64,000 bases of DNA, taken from positions 1-64,000 of the forward strand of contig JAHLEZ010000035.1 in the NCBI GenBank assembly GCA_020726505.1, read 5' to 3'. This DNA is from Leptodontidium sp. MPI-SDFR-AT-0119 (lineage: Eukaryota > Ascomycota > Leotiomycetes > Helotiales > Leptodontidiaceae). Position numbers and translations under genes: made by a program. This document shows, piece after piece, positions 47,993-58,060 of this stretch; positions within the stretch are counted from its first letter, which is position 1, and each line of letters begins with the position of its first letter. Below the pieces are notes generated by a model. That model was not told the origin of the DNA. It searched no databases and saw only the letters and a program-made list of their open reading frames with translations.

Positions 47993-48676
47993 ATGCTATG
48001 GAATGAAAATGAGAAGGCTATTGTGGGCACTATCTATGCTAGAGCCTCCCGAGTCGTAGTGTGGTTGGGAGATACAAATCAGGCGATGATGCGGGCAATG
48101 AATTTCTTGACCCAACGTGAGAGCCAGCTTCTACAAACGATGAAGTCCAACCTGATACAGCATTTGTATGCAAAGAAGTTGTCTTTAGATCTATATCTCT
48201 TCGACATGAAGGCTATTCTTCTCCATGACTACTGGAACCGACTATGGATTATCCAAGAAGTGCTCTTAGCCTCAGAAGTATTTATTCAGTGCGGCACAGA
48301 ATCAGTAACCTTCACGGCATTGCACGCGCTCATCAACGTCGCCAAATCATATCTGTCGATGGTCGACCATCCTAGAGACTTCAAGAGCCCGTCACTGTTG
48401 TCGAAGATTGTAGATTCTCCGCTCGCACTGCTGATTTTTCGTCGGAATGAACTAGAACGACAGCCCAACCAATTGTTTACGTTATATCCACTCTTGTATC
48501 TGAGCGCGGATCATGCCACGGCTCTATGCATAGACGAAAGAGACAAAATATTCGGGCTGTGCTCACTGGCTTCGTTCTGCTGTAAAAATGCAGTCCAATT
48601 ATCCTTGTCGATGCTGATCGCTCTCGGCATCGACTCCCTTACGCCAGATATACCAGAGATGAGAAACCACCCTTGA
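47993..48676 (+). pseudogene. HET-domain gene fragment
   Basis: Open frame of 227 codons beginning 41 bp after the ankyrin gene stop. It carries the middle of a HET domain: IYARASRVVVWLGDTNQA, HDYWNRLWIIQEVLLA and IDERDKIFGLCSLA. The N-terminal HET motifs (the 'SYxWG' and 'WIDALCINQ' blocks) are absent; the sequence starts just after where the latter should be. The C-terminus stops soon after the 'DKIFGL' block. I read it as a truncated remnant, probably cut when the neighbouring ankyrin gene region was rearranged. It could be expressed as a short protein, but nothing indicates that. Confidence 0.75.
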
Positions 48677-48983
48677 GAAGAGACGGATTGGGAAGATCCG
48701 AACTTTAAAGGAAGTCATGTCTGTGATTTTCTTGATGAGGATTGTTCCTGTTTAACGGTGACAGACGTGGTGTCTGGACGGTGCCCACTGCCAGTGAGGT
48801 AAGGTTTCCAACCGCCATGGACCCAAGAATGACTCCGGATGAGAGTTCGAATGCGGGGGGCTAGGACAAGAAATTTAAGCCATATTAGCACTGAAATATG
48901 TGAGTGGAGTGGGTTCGAAAATTCCGATGTGTTTATCTTACTATAGCTTATGGCTCTTATGAGTCTATGCAACTATTACTCCT
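48677..48983. other. Intergenic region
   Basis: Downstream of the HET fragment; no further HET C-terminal sequence recognised. Confidence 0.4.
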
Positions 48984-49283
48984 TTAAGATTTATATTGCT
49001 TTTGAATGTATTTTTTTTCTCGCTCGTCTTGACTTTCAAAACGTTGCTGACTCGCCCGATTGTTTATTTCACTTGGTCCGAAAAGCCCGATTATCTTAGC
49101 AAATAAATCGGATATACCTCCAAATCTGGATCCGATACCAAGCTGTCTTATGACCAGAAAATTTGCTTTAGTAAGCAAATGATCGTTTTGATTCTCCTCC
49201 TTCTCCCTGGACTTTTTCGTCGCTTTATTATCAAATGTGGGGACAATTGGTAGTTGCTCAACGTCTGGTGCTTTCTCGGGCAT
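48984..49283 (-). CDS. Possible small hypothetical protein
   Basis: A single ATG-initiated frame of 99 residues. It has a charged Lys/Glu/Asn-rich N-terminal half, a short hydrophobic segment (GISDLFAKIIGLFG) and a strongly charged C-terminus. No signal peptide or recognised domain. The amphipathic central segment makes it look more protein-like than chance frames nearby, but evidence is weak and it could be spurious or part of a decayed gene. Confidence 0.3.
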   Translation of the reverse strand: MPEKAPDVEQLPIVPTFDNKATKKSREKEENQNDHLLTKANFLVIRQLGIGSRFGGISDLFAKIIGLFGPSEINNRASQQRFESQDEREKKYIQKQYKS

Positions 49284-50222
49284 GAACCTGATTTGGAATA
49301 GTTGAACTGGGCTGCATCACTGGCCCTTCACCTGCCATCATGCCCAGCGAAAGAATGATTGCATTGCCCCGCACTCAGATCTGCAGCAAATTCTCTGTAT
49401 TGAACAATGACTCTCACGAAGTCAAACGCAACCTTTTCTATATAAATTGACTTTCTGTGTTTACATCTACTAAACACTTCCGACTTATGAGCTGCTACTC
49501 TTCAAAATTGAGATATCTTCTACGCATAGCGGGGTTGTCCTACACCTTTGAAATGCAACATCAAGACTTCGGACATGGGCATAAAAACCCCTCGTTCAGT
49601 TCCATCAAAGAAATACATTACCCCGCAAATCACATGCCGGCCCTCTAACTCCGTGCAACTGCCGCAGCACTTTAGTAGCACAAGAACAACAAACACCTTC
49701 CTAATGCAGGTACGCCCGCCGAACCACTCGGTACAACAACGACTACCCGTGCAAGTACCGAATACATGATTGGCAATGCCACGCTCCCGCCTATTCACAA
49801 AACATAATTGTGCTTCCCTAGCCAGACTGAATGGGGCAGTTCCGTTATGCAACTTTGGCACTCGTGCTCTTGACAGCGGAAAGGAGTGTCTGTAAGCGAG
49901 TAGATGATTGGTGAACCAAAGCTTGGGCTACGGAATTCTGGAAAGTCTGCTTTGTTTCTGGAGTGAGATGTGTACAGCGGGCTAAGAAGCTAACTCTTAG
50001 ATCTACATTGAGAAATACTTTGTTTTCGGATGTGTGGACTGCAAAGAGCTACGCCCGGAGTTCTGGTCGGATTAATTCAAGTTGGCATATTTTGTACCAC
50101 ATGATGGCCAAAATGCAGCATGATCATCCTAAGGATATAAAGCCCAAGTCGCTGAACAGTTTGCTCTACAATTCCCTTCATTTCTCCATCCATCTCCCAC
50201 TTACCCAAACCAAACAGCCAAG
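49284..50222. other. Upstream region of the cutinase gene
   Basis: No coding region supported. Frames at 49457-49861 on both strands overlap each other and lack domains. Confidence 0.45.
50136..50141 (+). promoter_or_regulatory. TATA box of the cutinase gene
   Basis: TATAAA 82 bases before the ATG at 50223, followed by pyrimidine-rich leader sequence. Confidence 0.45.
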
Positions 50223-51170
50223 ATGAAGACCTCAACCATTCTCTCCGCCCTCCCCATCTTGGGTTTGGCGACAGCCTTACCCTACATCCACGCCCGCGAC
50301 ATCGACAGTGAGAGTAGCAATACCACCATGAGTTCTACTATCTCTCTTCAACAAGCCGCCGCAATGGGGCAAATCGAAACATTGAACAGTCTCGTAGCTC
50401 TCGACGCACCAGCCGATCCCATCAATGAGAATGGTCTGTCGGGAGCTTGCAAAGCAGTCACTGTTCTCTTCGCCAAGGGTACAGGAGAGAATGGTAATAT
50501 GGGAGATGGCAGCTCGCCTGGTCCGGCGTGGGTAGCTGCTATCAGAGCTTCTTTGGGGACGGATAAGGTTACCGTCCAGGGCATTGATTATGATGCTTCT
50601 GTTTTGGGGTAAACCTTTCCATCTCATTCTAGAATCTAGCTGTCCAAAACCCATTCTTGAGCTTTTGATACTTTTGGTTACACAGTCTGGGAAAATAGGA
50701 TGTCATGCTAACGTTGAATAGATACCTCCTAGGAGGTTCTCCATCCGGAACCACAACCTACCTAAACACCATCAACCAAGCAAGCACCCAATGCCCCAGC
50801 ACCAAAATCGTAGTCGGGGGCTACTCGCAAGGAGCACAAATCCTGCACAATGCAGCCGAGAAACTTACTGCTGCAGTAACGGCTAAGATCGCTGCTGGTT
50901 CGTCAAGTCCCTCCTCTCCCCCTCCCCATCTCATATTGCACAAGTGGGAGCAAAAAATATATAGCAGAGCTGATGATCATTTCTGTGTTAGTGGTCCTTT
51001 TTGGTGACCCAGATTACCCAGACTTGGTCGGCAGTGTCCCTGCTTCTAAGACGGACCAGATTTGCCATACCGGCGATATCATCTGTACTGGCAAGGGTGG
51101 TGCTGATGCGCATCTCACATATGCTAATGATGCACCTGCCGCTGCTGCTTTTGTCGTGGCTAGGGTTTGA
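50223..51170 (+). CDS. Secreted cutinase (CE5)
   Basis: Serine esterase of 246 residues predicted to hydrolyse cutin or related polyesters outside the cell. Exons: 50223-50608, 50722-50897 and 50992-51170. The signal peptide is about residues 1-19 (MKTSTILSALPILGLATAL). The catalytic serine is Ser164 in GGYSQGA. Asp216 lies in the loop CHTGDIIC, closed by the Cys212-Cys219 pair, and His228 is in DAHLTYANDAP. Cys near NGLSGACKAVTVLFAKGT and in STQCPSTKI form the expected N-terminal disulphide. Length is slightly above the typical 200-230 because of a Ser/Thr-rich segment after the signal peptide. All exon phases agree. Closely related acetylxylan esterases share the fold, but the 'CHTGD' and 'AHLTY' context favours cutinase. 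Confidence 0.93.
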
Positions 51171-51350
51171 GTTTGAGTTCAGGTAGGTAGAGCAGGGGGT
51201 GGGTTGGATGGCTCGGATGAATTGAAAAGGTGGTAGTTAGGGGTGTCTTTGTTTACTCTCTGTACCGTCTAAGCGAACCCACGGACCTGGCAGTATACAT
51301 ATTCTTAAACCATAACTCCTTCTCTTCCAGGCAAGAATACCGCATAACCC

Positions 51351-53798
51351 TCACTGAACAACTATCTCCCCATCTCCCTCACGCACAGGAACCTGTTTTA
51401 GAAAATCCCCAACTGTAACACACCTCACTAGCGACACACTCGGCACAATAAGTGCCACCACTCCAACCCTCTCCCACCTCTCCTCCCCCTCCACACTCTC
51501 CACCTTCCTCAAAGTCAAAAACCTCGCCCTAGCATGCTCAGAGCTTGGATCTCTACTAGCAAACATCAATACACTCACTAGCTTCCCATCCTCATGTCTT
51601 TTCGTCCATTCTTCCCCTGTCATTGGCACAGATACAGCAATGAAGCACAGTCGCCCAGCGATACGATGCCACGTCTCGTCCCAGCCTCCTGAATCAGCAT
51701 TGAGAGGCTCGCGACCAGGCCGGCCTGCTCTGCGTACCCAACTCCATTGTTTGGTCGTCGGTTTGCGGGTGAAGTATTTCAATACCAGAGGGGCTTTGAT
51801 ATTGATCAAAGTCGGGTTCTCTTCTCCTACCCGAATCCGAGTGGTTGAAGGAGTATGAGTAGATATATCGCGTAGATGTATAGGTGTCTGCTGATCCGGA
51901 TGATGTAGATAAACATCAGCCGCCCAGAGAAACCTCAAGCTCTCCGCATTCGAGGTGATTAAATCCTCAAGAAATGCACCGTGTTCGAAATTCGGCGGTG
52001 ACCGCCACGTCACGGGTCCTTTCCACGCCGCCCAGCTCCAGGATGGGAGATGAGTTCTGCGCTCACATGATTCTGCTACGAAGAGCTGATGACTCGATCC
52101 AGCGCGGTGGTACCACGATGTCACCGTCAGCGCGAAACTGACCTGCGCACCGGACTGGCCGCAGATATCACCATACCAGATCGGCATCCCGTGAAGCAGG
52201 CTCAAATTTTCGTTCGTTTTGTACATACCGAGGATCCCAGAGAATGCGGGGATGACATCCAAATCATAACTTAGATTCCGCTTCGAGAACGCCCGGATAT
52301 GTTCATTTAGACTTCGTAGCTGTGCACGAGTTGTAGCTTCCTGATGGACGGGGAATCCGTAATCGAGTCTGAACGCATCGTCCTCCATGATTACCATATC
52401 GGCCTGGTTACTCGCTATTCCACCACTGTAGGCATCGTTCTTGAATATTCCCGTTAACATGAAATCCGCCATTCGTAGCTCGTCATCGTCGTCTGACGAT
52501 GGAGTCAGGAAGAGTGGCATATTGAGACTTTCTTGCGTGGCCATCCCTTGACATTCCCAATAGACTTGGTTTTCTGTGAATACGATTCGTCGTTTTGATA
52601 GGATCCCTTCTTGGTATGTCCAGCCTCTTGTCCAGTGCGAGGATTCGAGAACGTCCCGTCGTGGATCGGGGAAGGTGGAGAGGAGAAGACTTCCGCTGTC
52701 GAGAAAGTATTTCGGCTGGGGATTCCGAGGCGTGTTTTGAATTCCCGGGAGCCCATGACTTGCGCCCGACCCGGCTGCGGCAACGATGGTAAACTCTGCC
52801 GCTTCGTAGATAGTGGTCATTCTCGAGATGAGATATCCTTTCTCCTCGTTATCGCTCTGGTTGATACACAGCCTATCAACCCACAGATATCGTAGACCCA
52901 ATTCCTTCGTCACTGCAACGGCATCAAGAACAGTCCTTGGCCAGTCCTCCATATCAGCCGGACTCGTCCCCCACACATAACTCAACGCTGCATACGTCGT
53001 ACCCCACGGCTTATCCTTCACAGCAGGCTTCTTCGCCCAGCAATCGATCAACCTAAACCCCCTCTCAACAGGCTCACACTCCTTCACCACCCCACAAGCC
53101 CCACAATGAAACTTTCTACACATATCATCCAGCCATGACCGCACAAGCTTCAAACGCACACCCCCCTCCATCTCTCTCGCCCTAACTAAGATATTATAAT
53201 CCGTCTCCGTCGACTCCTCAGCTCCCAAGCGGTATATCCCACCAACGCTGGGTATATCCTTCTCGAGCCAGAACTCCTCATGCCCAACCGCGGGAATGAC
53301 ATCGTCGTCGGGAACGACAGCCATGAATACCGTATCTTGCATCTCATCCCACGACCCGCTATCTTCCAGCGCGTCGAGTCTGAACATCCAACTCTCGCTA
53401 CTGCGGAAAGCGAGGAGTTTATATCTCTGCTCGCTAACACCGGTTTGGGGTTTAACTTTAACTCGCATACCCTTGAAGAACATGCACATAGGACAGTTAG
53501 AAGGTGTTGACAACCGCGTCCCGAATTGATGCATGCATATAGCATCTGTATAGTACAGTCTCCCATCCGGTGCTTTCTGCAGTCCAGGCGGAGGAGGCAT
53601 CGCCGTTCCATCACGGACTTTGCGGTATAGAACTGAGGCTCGCTGGAACGCGGCGTCTAGATCGAGAAGTGCGCATTCTGCACAAATCCCAGATACTTGA
53701 ATCGTGTTTGTATTTGACTTGGTGCGTTTCCCGCTCGGCTCGTCGTCTGGGTCTTGTTGGGAGGGTGAGAGCTGTTTGCGTACCAGTGATGAACTCAT
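51351..53798 (-). CDS. HET-domain protein (heterokaryon incompatibility type)
   Basis: Intact single-exon HET protein of 815 residues. The ATG at 53798 (MSSSLVRKQL) was chosen; the frame stays open further upstream but that part looks like leader. The N-terminus contains a Cys-rich segment (GICAECALLDLDAAF and NCPMCMFFKGM) common in this subclass. The HET core shows YAALSYVWG, LRYLWVDRLCINQ, MTTIYEAAEFTIVAAAG and RGWTYQEGILSKRRIVF. The C-terminal region has RRTHLPSWSWAAW, a conserved feature of long HET proteins. The likely role is non-self recognition or cell-death signalling, as for the family. It is convergent with the cutinase gene, 180 bp apart. Confidence 0.9.
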   Translation of the reverse strand: MSSSLVRKQLSPSQQDPDDEPSGKRTKSNTNTIQVSGICAECALLDLDAAFQRASVLYRKVRDGTAMPPPPGLQKAPDGRLYYTDAICMHQFGTRLSTPSNCPMCMFFKGMRVKVKPQTGVSEQRYKLLAFRSSESWMFRLDALEDSGSWDEMQDTVFMAVVPDDDVIPAVGHEEFWLEKDIPSVGGIYRLGAEESTETDYNILVRAREMEGGVRLKLVRSWLDDMCRKFHCGACGVVKECEPVERGFRLIDCWAKKPAVKDKPWGTTYAALSYVWGTSPADMEDWPRTVLDAVAVTKELGLRYLWVDRLCINQSDNEEKGYLISRMTTIYEAAEFTIVAAAGSGASHGLPGIQNTPRNPQPKYFLDSGSLLLSTFPDPRRDVLESSHWTRGWTYQEGILSKRRIVFTENQVYWECQGMATQESLNMPLFLTPSSDDDDELRMADFMLTGIFKNDAYSGGIASNQADMVIMEDDAFRLDYGFPVHQEATTRAQLRSLNEHIRAFSKRNLSYDLDVIPAFSGILGMYKTNENLSLLHGMPIWYGDICGQSGAQVSFALTVTSWYHRAGSSHQLFVAESCERRTHLPSWSWAAWKGPVTWRSPPNFEHGAFLEDLITSNAESLRFLWAADVYLHHPDQQTPIHLRDISTHTPSTTRIRVGEENPTLINIKAPLVLKYFTRKPTTKQWSWVRRAGRPGREPLNADSGGWDETWHRIAGRLCFIAVSVPMTGEEWTKRHEDGKLVSVLMFASRDPSSEHARARFLTLRKVESVEGEERWERVGVVALIVPSVSLVRCVTVGDFLKQVPVREGDGEIVVQ

Positions 53799-54754
53799 GA
53801 TGTGATAGTGGCAAGAATGAGGTACGAAAATATACAAGCTGATACAAAAAGTACGGTAGAAACCGATTAAGAATTTAGAAATATAGAATGTAGAAAAGAT
53901 GAAAAGTGACTCGCAGAGATACACATACTCTATACTCGGTGAGCGAGCCTCGGTGTACAAATCCAGTACAAGACTTGGCTCTTGGAAGCGCGCGCGTACA
54001 AGAACTGTATCTGTAGAAAAGAGCATTGGCAAGCCACAAGGCCACCACCTGTAATATTCGGTTGATAATCTAACCCGATCTAATTCCGAGGGTGGCTATG
54101 AAATGAAATGAGGAAATGTCCCAACTGGTGAAGAGGTAACAAGGGAGGAGGGTGAGTCTGGCCTGGTAAGAAGAAACATGGACGTGTCGATTTATGTGAC
54201 GAATAAGCATTCTCTAGCAACTAACCAACAAACAATTCTATTCTCATGCTTTCCCTTTTTATGAATTAAGAATTAAGAATTAAGTACCAATTCACACTCG
54301 CAATCAACAGAAAAGTGTAGAATAATTTTACTACCAGGAATCGACGGGTAACCACAACTACCACCCCATTCTTGCTTGGCTGCGAAGTACAACCGCGTTT
54401 GCGTTTTATTTTCATGGTATTCTATTCTACCCTCTCTACTGGCTCAAATATACATACAAGAATAATGCTCTGATACCTGCCTATGATCTATGCAAAGTAA
54501 AGTAAGGTAAAGTAATACCTTCCAATTGCGAGCCGAGGTACTTGCATTCTGGACCTCCTCGTCCTTTTAAAGAGTGTCCCAGGGTACCAAAAAAAGTTGA
54601 TCTTTGCAAAAGAGTATCCCCCACAGCTCTCCAGAACGCCATCCAACGCACCATGACCAGAAATGATACAATACAAAAGAAAGCAAAGAACACCCTCTAC
54701 CCCAAATACTTCCATCCTAGTCCATGTCCAAGTCCAAGTTCGAGTCCAAGCCAC
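53799..54754. other. Intergenic region with simple repeats
   Basis: 5' flank of the HET gene. A threefold aattaag tandem repeat lies at about 54263-54284. A gtccaa/gtcca-type repeat sits at about 54720-54750 near the next gene's 3' end. No gene seen. Confidence 0.5.
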
Positions 54755-56220
54755 CTAATTACCATTTCCAAGGGTCATAACAAACTCCTCATCTTCTTCC
54801 TCTTCTCTCCTCAAACACTCCTGCAAGCCCTTCCCACCAAAGCCCAATCCAGCGTCAGCGTCAGCATCCTCGTCCTCGACATCAAATGCCTTCATGAAGG
54901 CTGGGTTCCTCCACTCAGCTTCACTCTCCCTGGCCCATCTAGCAGGTGTGATGGTCACTTCGGAGCTGGTTGACATATTACTTGCGCTTCGCTGCAAGAC
55001 TCTCTCTCTGCGCTCTGGCTTGGCATCAATGCTGGAATCGGTCGATGTGGGAGGAGCAGCAAAGGTCTGCATATTCAGGATACTAGACGCAGAGCGGCCC
55101 TTAGTATATCCAATTGTAGAACGCGATGCAGCATTAGCGGCAGCAGCGCGCATGGTAGAGGCATTGCTTGGGACTGTCGGGACGGGTGCTGGCTTTGGGC
55201 GGGAGAGGAACGATGGTTTAGCGGTGGGTTTTGAGGCTTTTGGTTGGAGGGGGGCGGATTTTGAGGGGACGGAGAGGGCAGATGCAGCTTTTCGCGAATT
55301 GAGCGTTCCGGGACCTTTGCTTTGGGCGGCGGGTTTCTTGATGTCGGTCAGGGGTTTACGAGAGGTTGGTTGGGAAGGTGGTTTGGCGTCTTGGAGGATA
55401 GAGAGTGGTGATTTCTTGTTGCGTAGATGGCGGAATGTCTCGGGTACATCTCCAACTGTCCAGTCTTCCTCCATCATCTTCATCACTCGTTCGTCGGTCT
55501 CCTTCGCGGATCTTTGGTATGCTTCCTCGGCCTCTCTCTCGATTCTCGACATGCCATTCTCATCGACTTGTTGACGATATGTCTTGTTGATTCCACGCAT
55601 CAGGTTTCCAGGCTTCAGGTACGAGTAATCGAGGCAGTTGTTTGGGAAGTCGGTTGATTCGTAGGGGAGGTCTTTGGGTTTCGGGGGACAGTATTCGACA
55701 TCTCGATCTGCCAATGGACTCTCATCGCCATGAACCTCGAGCTTGACTGAGTCGGCATGGATGAGTTTCTTGGGTCTGCGAGCGCTGGTTTGTTGTTTGG
55801 GTTGAGTCTTCTCGAGTTCCTTCTCGGGAGCTGGCCCGGATGGAGTTTGGAATGCTTTGGCTTTGGCGTTTGTTGTCTTCATGCCAAGGGGAGCTCGAGT
55901 TCGAGGACCTGGCTCAATCAGTATATCTCCTCTTCATGGAGATGAAGTCGCGTACCCATTGGAGTAACGAAAGCATTCTTATCGAATGCCGCACCCTTCT
56001 TTCCAGTCACCAATCCCTCCAACCCCTTTCCCTTGACTGACTTCCCTCCAAAGCCTGCAGGCGCGTTCTCATCATTCAGAGGTATCTTCAATGGCGTCTT
56101 TGGGTATTTGGTTCCTGGTGTCTTGGGTTGCAGGCCGCGAGTGGTCTGATTGAGTGGCTTTGCTGCTGCTGCTTGATGATGGCCATGGACCAGATTCTCC
56201 TGATCGCGTGCGGCGAACAT
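54755..56220 (-). CDS. Conserved ascomycete low-complexity protein, function unknown
   Basis: Predicted 472-residue protein. Exons: 56220-55956 and 55908-54755, with a 47-nt intron. The splice gives TPMGPRTRAPLGMKTTNAKA, which reads as one motif across the junction. Further segments look conserved: EYCPPKPKDLPYESTDFP, an NLMRGINKTY stretch and a Glu-rich helix ending EEDWTVGDVPETF. The rest is Ser/Pro/Ala-rich and probably disordered, with an acidic C-terminus. The N-terminus (ARDQENL, then NDENAP) contains elements that could act as degradation motifs of the kind seen in cell-cycle proteins such as securin, but this is a weak guess. I do not recognise it with certainty. Confidence 0.75.
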
Positions 56221-56737
56221 CTTGATGGGTGTGATAACCGACTCCGTAATTATTCCCAGCTCTCGTGATTCAACGATATTGTAATTCGCAATGTGATTCG
56301 CAATTGAGGGTATTCGATGGAATCGGTTGGCATATTACATTGAAGTCGCGTTGGTTGTATGGTCTGGTCTGGTCTGGTTTGATCTGGCTGGTGTTTTCAT
56401 AAAACATAAGACAGGGGGTGAAGCTATGAATCGGGTAAATCTATTTATTGTTTACACCAAATAGCTCTGTCTCCCCAGCAACAAACTGCACCTTCCCAAT
56501 CTGCCCCACCATCTTCACCCCTGTCCTCTTCTCCCAAACGGGCAGCAACGGCAGCAGCCAGGCCTCCTTCAACTGTTGTCTCGTCTCGTCTCGCGATTCT
56601 TCCAGAAAATCCAACAACCACCACCAACCACTTCACATCCTTCCACCACAGCCAACCTCAACAGCCATCTCCAAATACTATTCGCATCTCGGTCCTTTCC
56701 ACTACAACACCAAGATCTACTCTTCACCGCCGCCATC
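56221..56737. other. Divergent promoter region of the conserved protein and tropomyosin
   Basis: Contains repeated tctgg/gtctg runs at about 56360-56385 and a long C/T-rich leader before the tropomyosin start. No separate gene supported. Confidence 0.5.
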
Positions 56738-57566
56738 ATGGATCGCATCAAGGAGGTAAGTTGTGTCCTCATTTCTGCCTGTACAAAACAACCCCGCCAT
56801 CCCGCTCTGCCTCTCCTTAACTCTATACCTCTCCCTTCCCAACACGCCACGCTGCAACGCATCCTCGTGTTGTGGTCTCTACTATATCTCTTTTGTCTCT
56901 ACAGAATATCCAGCAACATGAGGAGAACAGCGGTAGTAACAAACGACAGAAAATGAACTCCCTCCGCATCGAGGCCGACGAATCCGCAGCCAAGGTCGAG
57001 GAGCTCCAGGCGAAGATCAAGGTGCTCGAGCAGGAGAACCTGAACAAAGATCACGAAATCACTTCCCTCACCCACAAGAATACCCAACTGGAGAACGAGG
57101 TCGAGAAGTTGGAGACGTCTGTCAAGGAGCACAAGGGCGAGAAGGATGAGGGTTCAGCGGCTTTGACACAGAATGAGACTCTGCAACGCAGACTGCAGCT
57201 CTTGGAGGAGGAAGCTGAGGAGGCTGATAAGAACTTGCGGGAGACTAACGACAAGTAAGTTAATCTTGGTTCTGGGAAATACCTTTGGATTTGCGATGGC
57301 TCTTCTTTTCTTATACTGGCTCGGCTTTGCTGAGAAGCAGGCCATCGCTGTCTCTTCCTATGCATCTATCCAGATCTACGTAAGCTGACCATCAACCCTT
57401 CAGGCTCCGCCAAACCGATGTCAAGGCCGGCCATTTCGAACGTAAAGTCCAAGCTCTCGAGGCAGACCGTGATCAATGGGAAGCTAAGTACGAGGAGATG
57501 GCCAAGAAGTTCGCTGCCGTCACAAAGGAGCTGGAGGATTTCCAAACGGAGATTGGCAACATCTAG
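56738..57566 (+). CDS. Tropomyosin
   Basis: Fungal tropomyosin of 161 residues, a coiled-coil dimer that binds along formin-built actin cables. Exons: 56738-56755 (18 nt), 56950-57254 and 57404-57566. The short first exon encodes MDRIKE and the second continues KMNSLRIEADESAAKVEEL, the standard fungal N-terminus. Heptads run throughout (LQAKIKVLEQENL, LENEVEKLETSV, LQRRLQLLEEEAEEAD). The protein ends ELEDFQTEIGNI. An alternative acceptor 45 nt upstream (after ctctacag at about 56904) is also in frame and would insert 15 residues (NIQQHEENSGSNKRQ) after MDRIKE. Length and heptad pattern otherwise match the family. Confidence 0.93.
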
Positions 57567-58060
57567 ACAACCATCCGGATGGTGTGCCTCTCTTCTTTTC
57601 GCTCTTCCCTCGCCCACACTGCACGGTAATATTTGGAGGTTGTTTTGATGGACATGATATGAGCGCTCGTTGCTTTCTAGAAGATGTTCTTCATTGATGG
57701 GAGGATGGATGGAGGATTGAAATGTCATGGGATGACTGCAGTGGTGGAGGAAGGTATGATTGCAGTTAGGCCTCGTATGCGCTGGCGGTGGTACGCTGTC
57801 TTTTTCTGTGCTTCCGTTTTCTACTGGTTCGATTGGCTTTGCTCTGCTCTGCTTGTTAGTTGATATCAACGGATTTTACATTTGCATTGCCTTGCATCTT
57901 CTGTTCTTGCCGATGGGTGTCATGATAACATGTTTTATATCTGCATTGCTCTGCCTCTTTCTCTGTTCTCGACCATTGCTTGTTTGGGATTTCTCCAGAT
58001 ATCTGGTTCCCCCACATCTCCATCCAAACTATCCATCTATCTATCTACCACCCAAACCTA
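57567..58060. other. Convergent 3' flanks of tropomyosin and rrp17
   Basis: No gene supported. A long minus-strand frame here is antisense to the tropomyosin exon and its 3' flank. Confidence 0.55.

Noticed and set aside
43594..53798. NLR-type (NACHT/NB-ARC) immune receptors
   Set aside because: The HET proteins here show no P-loop NTPase. The ankyrin gene is separate and also lacks an NTPase domain.
57366..57869. Minus-strand frame of 167 codons over the end of tropomyosin
   Set aside because: It is antisense to the last tropomyosin exon and its 3' flank, with no domain and no good start context.
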